DNA from: Ichthyophthirius multifiliis
Lineage: Eukaryota > Ciliophora > Oligohymenophorea > Hymenostomatida
DNA: 52,577 nucleotides
Direction: 5' to 3'
Assembly (NCBI RefSeq): GCF_000220395.1
Contig: NW_004085928.1
Span: forward strand, 1-52,577
The translations under genes and the position numbers were made by a program. This document shows, in pieces, positions 26,851-39,358 of this stretch (within the stretch, counting starts at the first letter, position 1; each line of letters begins with the position of its first letter). The notes beneath the pieces were generated by a model. The model was not told where the DNA came from and searched no databases. It saw nothing but the letters and a program-made list of their open reading frames with translations.

Positions 26851-29800
26851 TTTTTTTAAAAAAAAGGCAATTTATAAAAATAAATATAATAAAAATAAGA
26901 ATAAATAACTGATATAACGTAATAATTTAATAATTAAAATAAAGAATTAGTAAACTAAAATTAGTTATTAAAAAATTAATTATAAGACTTGAAGATTTAA
27001 ATTGATGTATAAAAATAAGAAACAAATTAAATTAATTTATAATTATAAAGTAAAATATAATATATAGAGCAAATAGAAAATAATTTATGTAATTTATTTT
27101 TAATAAATAATATTATATTAAACATTTAAAAGAAAATTAAGAAAATGATTATTTATTAATATAAGATAATTATATTTAATTAAAATATAAAAATGAACAA
27201 ATTTAATAAGATAAATTAGAATTCGTTAAAACAATTCAGGAAAAAGAAAACTAAATAGAAGAACTAAAAAATGAATATATTAATTAAATTATTTAGTTAA
27301 AAGTTGAAATAGAAAATTTAAATAATTAATTAAATAAATAATAAATAGAAAATCTTAATATAAGAAAAGAATTAAATACATAAATTAATAATTCTGAAGA
27401 TATTATAAATAAATATTAATTAAAAATTAAAAAATTAAAAGGGACAAATAAATAAAATAATAATTAATTAACATCTTTTTAATTTTAAATAGATGAGTTT
27501 ACTTAAATTATTAAAAATAAAGATAATTAAATATAATAATTAGAATTGATAATATAAGATTTAAAATAATTAATTTAAGAATAAGAAAAGAATTAATAAT
27601 AATAAATCGATATTTAATATTAAAATTAAATTGAAAATTTAATTTAAACAATATAAAAAAATTAAATTGAATTTAATAATTAGCAATCAAAATATATTAA
27701 TGAAGTTTAATAATTTAAAGAAAATTTAAATGAAAAGGAAATATAATTTAATGAATTAAATTAAATAAATATAAATTTGTTTTAATAAATTGAAGAAAAG
27801 GAAAACCTTGAATAAAATTTAAAAGGTTTTTATATATATATATATTTTTTTAATATTTTTTATTTTTTTATATAAAAAATATTAAGATTAATTAAAATAG
27901 TTAAATATATTAATTCATGAATAAAATTAATAAATTTATTAAACATTATAAGATAAAGATATATTGATTAAATTTAATGATGAATTATAAGAAAAAATTT
28001 AAGAACTTCCTTAACTATACTAAGCTTAAAAAGATTAATAAATTTCTTTTTTAAAAATTGATTTTGGTAAATAAATTGATTAAAATTAATAGTAAATATA
28101 AGATTTAACTAATAAGTTAAATATTAAATGTTAAGATTATGAAAATTTACTTTTATAAAAAAATGAAGATATATAAAAACTAAATTGTAATTAATTTTTT
28201 TATATTTTTATATTTTATAAACTTAATTACATTTTTCAAGATTATTAATAAATTATTAATAAAAAAGATGAGCATGAGCTATAAGAATTATAAATTAAAC
28301 AAAAAGAATAAATATATGATTAAATATCATAAATGAAATAATTATTAAAGTAAAGTTATTAAATGAATGAAAAATTAGAATAAGATTTAATAATTCAATA
28401 ATAACAATAAAAAATATTAGAAGGTAAATTTTTAAAATATAATAAATATATGATAAAATTAAAAATTAGAAATAATTATTTAAAAAGAAGATTAAATTAA
28501 TCAGATTAAAAGTGAATCTTAAATTTAAATAGAATAATTTAAGAATTAAATTTTAGAAACAAAATATAAAAATTAAGAAATGCATATATTATTATAATAA
28601 AAAAATGAATAAATTAACTTATAAAAAAAAGATTCTTAAATAAAAATATAATAATTAAAAGATTAAATTTTACAAATGGAATAAACTATAGAATAAAAGC
28701 AGTAAGAAAATTGTAATTTATAATTAAAATTTTAATATGATTTAGAAGAATTTAATAAATTAAAAGGTATATAACAAAAAAATTAATTAAAATAAGTATT
28801 TTTATAAAAAATAATTAGAAAAATATTTAATTATTAATGATATAGAAGAATAATCAAAAGAAAGAGATTAATAAGTAAAATAAAAAATAAAAGAAAAAGA
28901 AGAGTAGATCAAACAAAAAGAATATGTTTTAAACTAGAAAGACAATGAAATACAATTATTAAAGAGTGAATCTGAAAAACAACAAGAATAATATAAAAAC
29001 TAAATATAAGAGATTGAATAAATATTAATATAATAAAACAATGAAAATATATAATTATTGGAAAAATATTAATAGATAAATGAAGAATTCAAATAAATTA
29101 AAAGTTAAAAAAATAAATAAAATATATAAATTAAAAAAAAAAAAAAAGTTAATAATGAAAAATAATAAAGCCATATTTAATAAGTAGACAATAAATTATA
29201 AACCTAGATAAAAAAATCTAAAATAATATTCAAAAATAAAAATAATAAAAACAAATTATTAAAAAAATAATAAGAAATCGGAAATGGAAAATTAAAGTAT
29301 AAAATAATCTAATAATATTAAACCTTAATAAATAAAAATCAAGAAAGCAAATTATTAGAAGTTAATTTAAAAGAGTAAATCAAAATAAATGAATAATTTT
29401 AAGTATAAAACGATTAAATTTAATAAAATATTATCGAATATTAATTCTTAATAGAAAATAAAGAAAAAGTAATTAATTAACTTAAGGAAATATCTACTTA
29501 AGAAATTTAAATTTTATAAACAAAAATAAAAGATTTATTATTAGAAATTAATAAAAAAAATGAATAAAATGCAGGCATTGAAAATTAATTTTTATAAAAA
29601 ACAAACTTTTATTAATAGAATTAAAGTATTTAATATTTTAATTTATATTTATATATCATATATAATTAATAAAAATAAAAAAAGATCAAATATAATAAAC
29701 ATAAAAGTAATTAGATAATAGTATTTAATAATTAAAACAAGAAAAATAATAAATAGTTGAATAAAACTAAGTATTTGAATAATAAATATATAAAATAAGA

Positions 29801-31938
29801 AACTCATTATAAGAAAAAAGTTAAGAATTAGAAAATTTAAGAAGAGAATCAGAATGCGAAATAGGATTTTAAAAAAATAAAATATAAGAATTGGAAAATA
29901 GTTTAAATCTATAAATTTAGCAAAAAAATGATAAATAGTAAGAAATAATAGATTAGATTAATCATTTTAAAAATACAATATCATAATATGAATAATAAAT
30001 AATTTAAATACATAAGGAAAATATTAATTTATCAAATTAAATCAAATAGTATGATGATAACTTTGAGAATAATAATTAATAAAACTAAAATATTCAAATA
30101 ACTTATAATATTAATAAAAGTGAAACAATATTGAATGAATTAAGAAAAAAATCCATATTAGAAACTAGTTAATTATAAACAAACTTGTAATAATACGAAG
30201 ATCTTCTTTATAAAAAAAATAAAGAAAGCTTAATTTTAAAAGCTGAATAATAATAAAATACAGATCAATTGCCTATTATATTATAGAAATAAGATAACGA
30301 CGAAGTATACATAACTGATTCATTATATAAAACTAATTAATAAAATAATTTAATTATTGAATAAGATAAATAAATTCATATATTAGAATTTGAAAATTGT
30401 AATTTAACTAAATATATAGATAAATATATATTTATTTAATTTTATTTATTGTTAAAAAAATAAAAATATTAGAATAATTAAATAAATAAAATATAAAAGG
30501 CAATGAAAATATTAATAATTAACTTCAAAATAAGATAGATATTTTAATATCTTCAATTTCTGATAAAGAAAAGCTTATATAACATTTAAGAAAAGATTAA
30601 GAAATTGAAATTTCATAATATTAAGAAAACATTATAAAATTAGAAAATTAATTAATTTAATAAAATGATGAAATTTCGTCTATAAATAATTTTTAATTAT
30701 CTAGTATTTTTATTTTATTTTATTTTTTTAAAAAAAAATCATATTTTTTTGAAAAAAAAGAAAAAGAAGAAGATTTAAATTAAATTTTAAAAGAAAAGAA
30801 TTATTTATAAGAAAAAATAAATTATTTATAAATTTAAGTCGAATAAGTAAATGAATAAAATTAAATTTTGAAATAAATAAAAGATAAATTATTAAAATAA
30901 AATGAAATATTTTCTAATACTAAAAATCATTAGAAAATTTGGTAATAAAAGCTTGAAAAACTAGAATATTTAAGAGCTAAAGAAATATAAGATATGAAAA
31001 ACGATTTTTTATAATATAAAATTATATAAGTTTAATAAAATTAAATACTTCCAGAAGCTGAAAGAGTTGCTTTTAATACATAAAGTAAATAATTGTAATA
31101 AAAAATTATAGAGTTAAATGAAATTATAAAGGATTTAGTGGAAGAAAATGAAAAAGAGAAAATAAATAGTTTTTAATTAATGAAATAAAATAAAGAAATT
31201 CAAAACAAATCAAAATAATTTGTGATATAAAAAGAAAAATAAATAGAACAGGAATAATTAAAATTATAAATAATAGTAAAATAAATTATTTAAATTTTTA
31301 TAAATAAAAAAATAGTATATAAAAGATTAATTATATAATTAAGAAATTATAAATTAACAACTTTAAGGCAAACTTAATTAAAAGGAAGCTTTGATAATTT
31401 CTCTTTAAAGCGAACTTTAAAAAAGCAATGAATTTTTATAATTAAAAAAATAAGAAAGAGATTAAGCTATTTAAGATGTATTTTTTAATATAAACAAAAT
31501 ATATCTATATATTTATATACTATTTTTAATAAAGCTTAATAAATTACAATAATAACATTTTAATCATATATAAATACAGGAAGAATTAGAAAACGAAAAA
31601 AATAAAACTTAAGTATTGCTTTAAGAAATAGAAGAAATGTATAATAAAAATTATTATGATAATATATTATATTGTTTAACAATAAAAGAAAAAAAACCAA
31701 AGATTTTTATAAACTATAATCTGAAAAAAATACATTAGAATTATGTGAAAAGAATAATGAATTAATTAAAAAAATAGAAGAATTAGATAAATTATAAACT
31801 ATTTATTAAAATGTCCTTAATAATCTAAATTATTTGTAAAATAAGGTATATTATTTCAATTAATATATATTTATATTTTTCCTTTAACAAAAATAGTTAT
31901 TAGATAAATTGTAAAATTAAGAAATTATAATATAATGA
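24667..31938 (+). CDS. giant coiled-coil protein
   Basis: About 7.3 kb with many short introns reads as one long Gln/Glu/Lys/Asn/Leu-rich coiled-coil protein of more than 2,000 residues. The proposed start is ATG 24667 in the frame giving NPTRSPAPDERH; an ATG at 24615 is in another frame, so the 5' end is unsure. Exon 2 begins HQSYSPIKTDNL and continues EMIDFQTENTQKQEELIKT, LLGECEKLTKSIKDLG and QLEFQEKEIFKWKTGFNE. Coiled-coil heptads continue throughout (for example QEKENQIEELKNEY near 27240) to LCEKNNELIKKIEELDKLQ near 31740, a last intron, then LLDKLQNQEIIIQ and TGA at 31936-31938. One intron (about 26790-26865) carries a TTTA microsatellite. Most Gln are encoded by TAA. Proteins of this type in ciliates are often cytoskeletal, basal-body or tethering proteins; the exact role cannot be read. 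The number of separate genes is not proven. Confidence 0.65.
26818..26852. repeat. TTTA microsatellite in an intron
   Basis: About nine TTTA units inside a GT...AG intron of the giant coiled-coil gene, between QIENIK and NLQKQIQQKQEQ. Confidence 0.8.
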
Positions 31939-32014
31939 AAAAAAATTTAAATTTAAATTTAAAAACTAATAAAAAAAAAAAAAAAATACAAATTTATATA
32001 CATAAAAAAAAAAT

Positions 32015-33125
32015 TCAATTCTTTTTATAAACCAAATCAATAGAAAGTCCATAATGATCACTCAACTATGAAAAGTAATGATTTTTTATTAAAAATTATT
32101 AAACTTGTACACTTTAAACGTTTTCCTTTAAAATACATACCTAATTACCAATTTTAATAATATAATCTAAGCACTATTTAATTTTTAAATCTTCTTTAAC
32201 TGTTAATGTAGTTTCTTTCGGAATTTCATTTTGATATTTATCAATAAAAACATCTCCATAAGTAATTGGAGATTCAGCTCCAAATTTTTCTTTGATACAA
32301 TCTAGGATTTTTTCTTAAAAGAAATTCGATAAAATAATAATTAAGCAATCATATTCAGAAAAAAAATTTTAGTTTTTTTTTAAATTTCATTTTTTAGTTC
32401 TATATAGGAATCTAAATAATTTATAGGAAAAGTATGATTGCGAGCATTTACATTAAAATCTCCACAAATTAATATTAATTCGTTTTAAAATTATTAATTA
32501 TTTTCAAGAGTTTTATTTATAAATTATTTCATTTATTATAATTAATCAATCCTTGTTATTACAGTTTATTTCTTTTTTTATTTTTTTATTTTTAATTTTT
32601 TTTTTTTAATTTTACCACATTCTATTCGTTACCTACATAACTTGCTTATAAATGAGTATTAAATAAATGTAAATGAGTATCATTTATTTAGATTTTCGTA
32701 TAAAGAACCCCTTTCATAGATAAATTATCAGATAGTATTCCGTATTTATAAGGAAGAAATATCTTTTTTACGATAGGAAATTTAGATAGAGTTAATAAAC
32801 CTCCATCTACCAATTAAAAACTAAAAAAAGATGGTTAAGGAGATTTAGCATGATAAAGAAAACCTTACTTTATAGCATTTTCAATTATTTTTTCTTTTCT
32901 TTAATTTAAAAAAGCGAATACTTCTTATAAGCAAATAATTTCAAAATCAAAAATATTATTTAGAAAAAATTTAGTTCTTTCATTTTTAAAATCGTCAATG
33001 TTATTTTTTATAAGAGGAGGTCTTAAAAATAAATTATATGTCAATAGTTTTAATATAATTTAATCTAAATTTTATGATTTTTGCTTTTTTTTTATATTAA
33101 TATTTAAAAGTATGCTATCATGCAT
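32015..33125 (-). CDS. neutral-sphingomyelinase-like phosphodiesterase
   Basis: Endonuclease/exonuclease/phosphatase-fold enzymes of this branch hydrolyse sphingomyelin to ceramide using a metal ion. The start is ATG at 33125 (MHDSILLNINIKKK). Motifs run in order: LKLLTYNLFLRPPLIKN (Asn of TYN), IICLQEVF (metal-binding Glu), LVDGGLLTLSKFPIV, HLHLFNTHLQASY (His), LILICGDFNVNARN (GDFN), YGDVFIDKYQNEIP and, after an intron of about 90 nt, LSDHYGLSIDLVYKKN with the catalytic His, then TGA at 32015-32017. The TYGD...LT...CLDYI order and LSDHYGL are typical of the sphingomyelinase subgroup rather than of DNA repair nucleases. It ends right after the catalytic core, so it lacks the C-terminal membrane helices of some eukaryotic members. 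It converges with the coiled-coil gene, leaving only 76 bases between the stops. Confidence 0.8.
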
Positions 33126-33183
33126 TTCTTAAAGTAAATATTATTTTAACATATTTTGCTAAGATTGATATAAGTATATGTAT

Positions 33184-33236
<53 letters not shown>

Positions 33237-33651
33237 TCATACTATATAAAAATAGATAAAATAATGAAATATTTATCAATATAATTTTAGTATTTATTTT
33301 TCTATTATAATATTTATAATTATTATTTTTTTATAATTTATTTTATTTTTAAAGAATATTAATTAAATATATGATATTAAAGACAATTTTTTTTTCAATA
33401 TATCCTTGTATACTATATGCATTTATTGCTATCTAATTATAATTTGTATTAAAATAACTAAAGACTTATTAACAATATATAAGTTTAGAAATAGTTTATT
33501 TTTTTATATAATTAACTTAAAAAAATATATAAATAATTAAATTAAGATAATAGGATATTAGCAATTAGTAATATTAATATTTTGCACATTAATAAATCTT
33601 TAAAATTATAATCAAATACAAATATAAAATTAAGTTTAATTTAAATAATAG
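33126..33651. other. AT-rich intergenic DNA with TA microsatellite
   Basis: Divergent spacer of about 525 bases. A TA run occupies 33187-33233. No coding sequence is recognised, but the N-terminal exons of the transporter gene could start in here. Confidence 0.6.
33187..33233. repeat. TA microsatellite
   Basis: About 47 bases of uninterrupted TA dinucleotide in the divergent promoter region. Confidence 0.9.
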
Positions 33652-34593
33652 ATGCAATATTCTTTACTATATACTATAAATACATTATTTGGTACAAACG
33701 CAACATATATTTTGCCAATTCCAATGTTTTTAACCCTAAGAAGAACTTTGATTTTATTTACATATATATTTGCTTTATTTATAGAAAAAATAATTAAAGT
33801 TATGGAAAACCTTTGTTAAAAACTTCGATTTTTATGACTAGTTTTGGCGCTATAATTATGGGTTATTAACAAATTCAAAAAAGTTATATAGGATTTGGTT
33901 TTTGTTTCCTAAATAATACTATTACTACTTTGGTTTAATATAAAAGTAAGTAATTTGGATAATATTAAAACATATCCCCTTATTGTAAAAATATAATTTA
34001 TTATATATAATTATTATTTTTACTATTATTATTATTTTAAAAAAAGAATAAGTTGCCTAAAATTGCAAATATGTATTATTAATATTGTTTATTTATATTT
34101 TTATAACCGGTGATTTATTTTATACATACAAAAATCTATATTAATTACCTATATAAGCTTTCTTATATATAAATTATGTTGGTATTTTAGGTAATTTTAA
34201 ATAAATAATAAAGCCTATAATTTTTATTTAAAAAAATAAGGATTCTTTCATTAATATTCAACAAATTTATGTTGTGTTAAATTATCAAGTTTAGCGTTAC
34301 CAATTACTAATTTTTTAAAAGATATTATATGTACAAGCATATCACTTTGGATTTATTAAGATATGCAAGTTGATATATTTTTAGTTTGTGGCTTGTTTTT
34401 ATCGTTATTTGGATGTTGTATGTTTTTGTATAGCAAATATTAAGATATAAATAAAAAAATAAATGAGTATATTAATTTAAATTTAAGATTAATTTAATTT
34501 AATTTAATTTAATTTAAATATTAAATATATATAAAATTATTTATTATTATTATAATATATATTTTATATAATATTTGTTATTATTAGATATGA
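33652..34593 (+). CDS. nucleotide-sugar transporter-like membrane protein (SLC35D type)
   Basis: This family exchanges nucleotide sugars for nucleoside monophosphates across Golgi or ER membranes. The first recognisable ATG (33652) gives MQYSLLYTINTLFGTN and then LPIPMFLTLRRTLILFTYIF, which aligns with the PMFxxLRR block of SLC35D. Next come YGKPLLKTSIFMTSFGAIIM, GYQQIQKSYIGFGFCFLNNT, YKNLYQLPIQAFLYINY, LALPITNFLKDIICTSIS and a final helix DIFLVCGLFLSLFGCCMFLY, then TGA at 34591-34593. At least six hydrophobic segments are visible. The usual first two helices before PMFxxLRR are not seen, so upstream exons may be missing. The frame changes between EKIIK and YGKPLL (33796-33803) with no room for an intron. 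The substrate is unknown. Confidence 0.65.
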
Positions 34594-36060
34594 AAAAAAT
34601 TATATCCAATTTATTTTTATTTTATAAGTTACATATATATATATATATTATTTAATTTTTTGGTTTTTTTTTGTGTGGAGTATTATAACTCATATTTTTA
34701 TTGAACTATTAAAGTCAACTTTTATATTTATAACTAATCAAAAAGGTAAATTTTTATAAATATGGAATTATAAATTGTAAATTGATTTAATTAAGTAAAA
34801 AGTAAAAAAATAGCAACAAAAAGATATAAAAATATATATAAATAAAGATAAAAATATTATATTAAACTTACGTTATTATAATTTATTAGATTAAAAATAG
34901 TAAATACTAAATAATTACTCATTTTATAAATAACAATATATAAATATATTCTGTAAATTTGCATTTATTCAAAATAAGAGTATTTTATATATAAAAGCAT
35001 ATTATTATTTTATTTATTTGTTTTTTTATAAAATATAAAAATTATTTTAATTTTCTTATTTAATTTTTCTAGATGATTATTTATAAACATTTATTAATAA
35101 AGATATTTATAATTTTATAATATATTTTAATTATTTCTCAAAAAATAAAAATATTCTTTGTTAATTATAATATAAAAAACCATTTATAAACCTAATTAAT
35201 AATTGTATTTTAGAAATTTTTATTGTTTTTTTATTTTCAATATTTTATTATAAAACATGGTGGGTGCATTATTCATCTATTACTTATTTGGATATTCTTT
35301 TTTTAAAAAAAAACACTACAAACAAAGAAAATATGTATATAATAAAATAAAATATATGTTTGTTTTAGTATAATATATCAGTATTTTTTTTCATTATGTT
35401 TATGCGTTTTCAACAAATTAAATACATTAAATCATAGTTAATAATATATATAACATTTGAGTATAAATTAAAATAAAAAGCAATTCCATTTATTGCATAA
35501 TTCTTTATTTTAAAAAGTGTAAGTTTAAGTATTAATAAATATTAATTTTTTATTTTTTTTATTTTAGATTACTTTAAAATGTAATATAATGTAATTTATA
35601 TAATAAAAAATAAAACAAATTATCTAATATTCCATAAAACTCTCAATAAAAAAAACGTAGCTTTTTAAAGTGATTTAATAAAAAAACAATTAAAAAAATA
35701 TTAAATATAACTAAAAACAGAAGATAAGAACACATGTATTATTTTATTCACAAACAAAATAATAGTTTAGTCCTATAAATATTAAATACTTATTAATATT
35801 TAATTTATGTATATATCTAAGTATTAATTGATAACTAATTTTTTAGATTTTTTTAATATCGGGATGTATTATTCTTAAAATTTTATTTGGATATGTGGAT
35901 GACTTTAATATTGCAGGCATATATAAAGATTTTGCTTCGCTGCATTTTTTTATTACGATTATATTATATATATTACATTTTAATAAAAAAATTAATAAAT
36001 ATTCTTTGAGTTACTTAAAATTCATAATTTTAGTTAATTATGAATAGTATATATATATAA
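34594..36060 (+). other. possible exons of a second membrane protein, unresolved
   Basis: Several hydrophobic stretches look coding but could not be joined: WSIITHIFIELLKSTFIF (about 34680-34735), MVGALFIYYLFGYSFFKKK (about 35258-35315) and ISGCIILKILFGYVDDFNIA (about 35850-35920). They are interrupted by A/T-rich DNA that might be introns. They could be a diverged neighbour of the transporter, a separate gene or a relic. No start or stop can be assigned. Confidence 0.25.
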
Positions 36061-37843
36061 ATTATTATTATTATTTCACATTAATTTATTATTTAATTTA
36101 AATTATAAAAAATTTATATATATTTTAATTTTATTATAAATATTTTTGTATAAAAAAAATATTTTAATTTATAATATGAAAACAAAAAAAATTTTTGATA
36201 TAATAAAAAATTAATATTAAACATATTTTATTTTAAAAACAATAAAAATAATATATAATCATTAATTAATATAAAATAATAATAATTTTTATTATATTTA
36301 TAACATAAAAAAAAGTATTTTATAATAGAAAGATAATTTTTTTAAAATAAACAATTCTTTGTTTATTTGAAAAAAAATATAATAAACAATTATAACTTGA
36401 TTAATAAAAAATGTTATCACTTTCCAAAACAAAAAAAACTATAAATTTACATAATATTATTTATAATATAAAAAAATAAAATAAAAACATAAAAAAACCT
36501 TAAATAAATTTAATAAAATTTTTATGACATATGAAATATAAGTTAGTTTCGGAATATCATTAAAGTATAATTTTTGACATTTTTTATATTTGTTTTACTT
36601 TAAAAAAGTATTTACAAATATTCTAAATCAAGAAGTTATTTAAAAGGTTATTTTTTTATATATTATAAATTATTTGTATTTTTTTTGATTTTAAAATTTA
36701 CAATTTTTTAATAAATATTGATTTAGATAAATTTAGATATTAAATAAACTATAATAAATACAAAAAATTAAATTAATATTATTTATAGAAAAATAAATAC
36801 AAATATTTGAAATTTCTTACTAACCATAATTAAATATAAATATCACAAAACAATTTAATATATCAAGACTTATTAGATAAAAATGATAAAAAAATTATTA
36901 AAAACTTTATAAAAAACATTTAATTTATCCTAATTTTGAAAAATCAATATTTAAATAAATATTCTTAATAATAATAACTAAAAAATACTATTATAGCATT
37001 ATTAAACCAAATAAAATATTAAATTAAGATAAATTTATTAAATTAGAAAATTAAGGCTATTAATAAAATAGAAATAAAAATAGTTATGATATTAAAGTTT
37101 AATATAATAATCAATAAAATCGTATTAATAATAATTAAAATCTTTTTAGAAATTAAAAAAATGATAAGTTATTAAAATTTGTGGTATTATTTAAAAATAA
37201 GTCTTCATTACAATGTAAAAATTAATTATTTAAATTTTAAAATTTCTATATACTTTGTTTAGACTATATGAAGGTTCTTTAAATTATTTTTACTATTTAA
37301 AAGAATTAAAGTTGTTTATATTTTTAACAAAAACAAAATAAAAATAACAATTAATTATGTAATATTAAAAAAACGATATATAAGAAATATTTAAAATAGT
37401 ATAATATATATATATATATTATTCTTATATATAATTAATATAAATAAGATCACATAATATCTTTTTTATCTTTATAAATAATATAAGAAGTAATTTTTTA
37501 AATTACATTTCGAAAAAAAAAAAAATAGAAATAAATGGATATAAAAAATAAGCGGTTAAATAAAATATATATATATATATATATAAAGTATATAAAAATA
37601 TATATAAATTAATTAATTATAATATGCATTTAAAAAATACAAATTTTTTATATATATATTATAAATTATTTAAATATCTAATATAATTATTATATATATC
37701 AAAAAATAAAAATATAGATATATAAAAATATTTAAATATGTATAAAAATCCTAAAACATAAAAACAGATAAATAAAAAAAAATACAGAATATATTTTTTA
37801 TTAAAAAAAATAAATAAGCAAAAATGCGATATTTTAATAAAAA
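36061..37843. other. AT-rich intergenic DNA
   Basis: About 1.8 kb of nearly pure A/T. No protein in any frame looks real. Short TA runs occur near 37404-37420 and 37566-37585. Confidence 0.65.
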
Positions 37844-38621
37844 TCAACCGAAGAGGTCACCCATATCATAATCTTCTTCTTCTTCTTTCTTGGGTTCTTC
37901 TTTCTTAGGTTCTTCTTTAGCAGGGGCTTTAGCAGCGGCAGAGGGGGCAGGGGCAGATGAAGCTCCAGAGGCACCTCCGAAAGAAACAGTGCTTAATTTC
38001 TTTTATCCAGCAGAAATAACGTCTTCAAGTTTTTTTCCTTTAAGAGCATTAACAGCGGCATTCAATTTAGCTTCATCTACAGTAGCAGAAACAGTTTCGA
38101 GGAGTTTCTTGACTGCTGCGGCATCTAAAATTAAAAAAAAAAATGTTTATATTATTATATATATTTAAGAAAAATATAAAAAAATATAAGAAGAATAAGA
38201 AATAATAAAGAAAGAGCTAAAGAGTTTATTAAAAGGAGTTTTTTTTTTTCTTTTTATTTTTTTTTTTTCATTAATTCACAATATTATTTAATTATTATTA
38301 ATTTCAGATTCCATATTTAATATTTGTTAATTCTGTCATTTTTTGTTGTTATTGATTTTTTTTTTTTCCATCTATTTTTTCATCTATTTTTTGTCTTCTT
38401 TTGAATTTTTGAATTTTATTATTTAGATTTCTTGTTCTCCAAAAGGTTTTAAATATTTATTTTTATTGGCAGAAAAGTAAATTAAAAAATAAAATAAAAA
38501 AGCAAAAATAAGGAAGAAAGTTTTGGATAAATAAACATAATTAAATAATATGATTTTATATTTTACCAGGGTTTTCTTTTCCACCGAGGGTTAATAAAGC
38601 ATAAGCGGCTAAATATTTCAT
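37844..38621 (-). CDS. 60S acidic ribosomal protein P2
   Basis: P2 forms dimers with P1 on the ribosomal stalk and recruits translational GTPases. The start is ATG at 38621 (MKYLAAYALLTLGGKENP). After one intron it continues DAAAVKKLLETVSATVDEA, LNAAVNALKGKKLEDVISAG, then the flexible Ala/Pro hinge and a Lys/Glu-rich acidic tail ending DYDMGDLFG, with TGA at 37844-37846. The mature length is 111 residues, normal for P2. Codons are much more GC-rich than in the neighbours and Gln is rare, as expected of a highly expressed gene. The C-terminus differs from the MGFGLFD ending of most eukaryotes. The exons are 38567-38621 and 37844-38124. Confidence 0.95.
38125..38566 (-). other. 442-nt intron of the P2 gene
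   Basis: A GT...AG intron splits the Asp codon after KENP. At 442 nt it is the longest intron that I could place with both ends firm in this window. It holds a CTGA and several GATGA-like words but no convincing C/D or H/ACA snoRNA. Confidence 0.8.
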
Positions 38622-39276
38622 TTTATGTTTTTTTTTTTTTTTTAATAATTTTTTTTTTTTATATATAAATTATTATTTAGCGATTTGATTTTTTTATTTT
38701 TTTTTTCTTCTATTTATATGTATTTTTGTACCTTTTGAATTTTGATTTTTTTTTTTATTAAATTTGATTATTTTTATAACAAAAATTAATTAAAAACTAA
38801 TATATTATGTATTTTCAAGTATAATAATAAAAATATTTTTTTAATATTTTAAAAAGTGCTTTATAAAAGTACTAAAAAAAAGTGCTTTATAAAAGTTTTA
38901 GAAATAATAAAAATAATATATAAAATATTTATTTTGTAAATAAAAAAAAAATTGTCTTTATTATTAAAGGAATTTTGAAAAAAATATAAGCAATATTATT
39001 TATATATATAAAAAAATAAATACATTTAAAAATATATAAAAAAATTATTATATAAGAGAATTATTTAGTTTTATATTTATATTATGGGGGTTTTATCTTT
39101 AAAATATATATTAAAAAATAATTAATAAAGTTTTATATTTTTTTAATAATTATTAAATATAATATAAAATTTATAACTTTTTATATTATTTTTGATAAAA
39201 CAATACATAAAAAAAATTAAATGAAAAAAATTAAAAAATAAAATGTTAGGTTTAAAATCATAGCTTATATTCTTTA
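38622..39276. other. AT-rich intergenic DNA with a short tandem repeat
   Basis: About 650 bases, A/T-rich, no gene seen. It contains the two-copy repeat described separately at 38851-38902. Confidence 0.65.
38851..38902. repeat. two-copy tandem repeat, period 26
   Basis: The 20-base word AAAAAGTGCTTTATAAAAGT occurs at 38851-38870 and again at 38877-38896. It stands out because it contains G and C in a nearly pure A/T spacer upstream of the P2 gene. Confidence 0.75.
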
Positions 39277-39327
39277 TCATAAATTATTAAAGCTTTTATT
39301 ACTTAGCTTATTAGTATTTTAGTTATT

Positions 39328-39358
<31 letters not shown>

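Noticed and set aside
37890-38168. Ala/Ser-rich protein on the plus strand
   Set aside because: It is the antisense of ribosomal protein P2, whose minus-strand reading matches the family from end to end.
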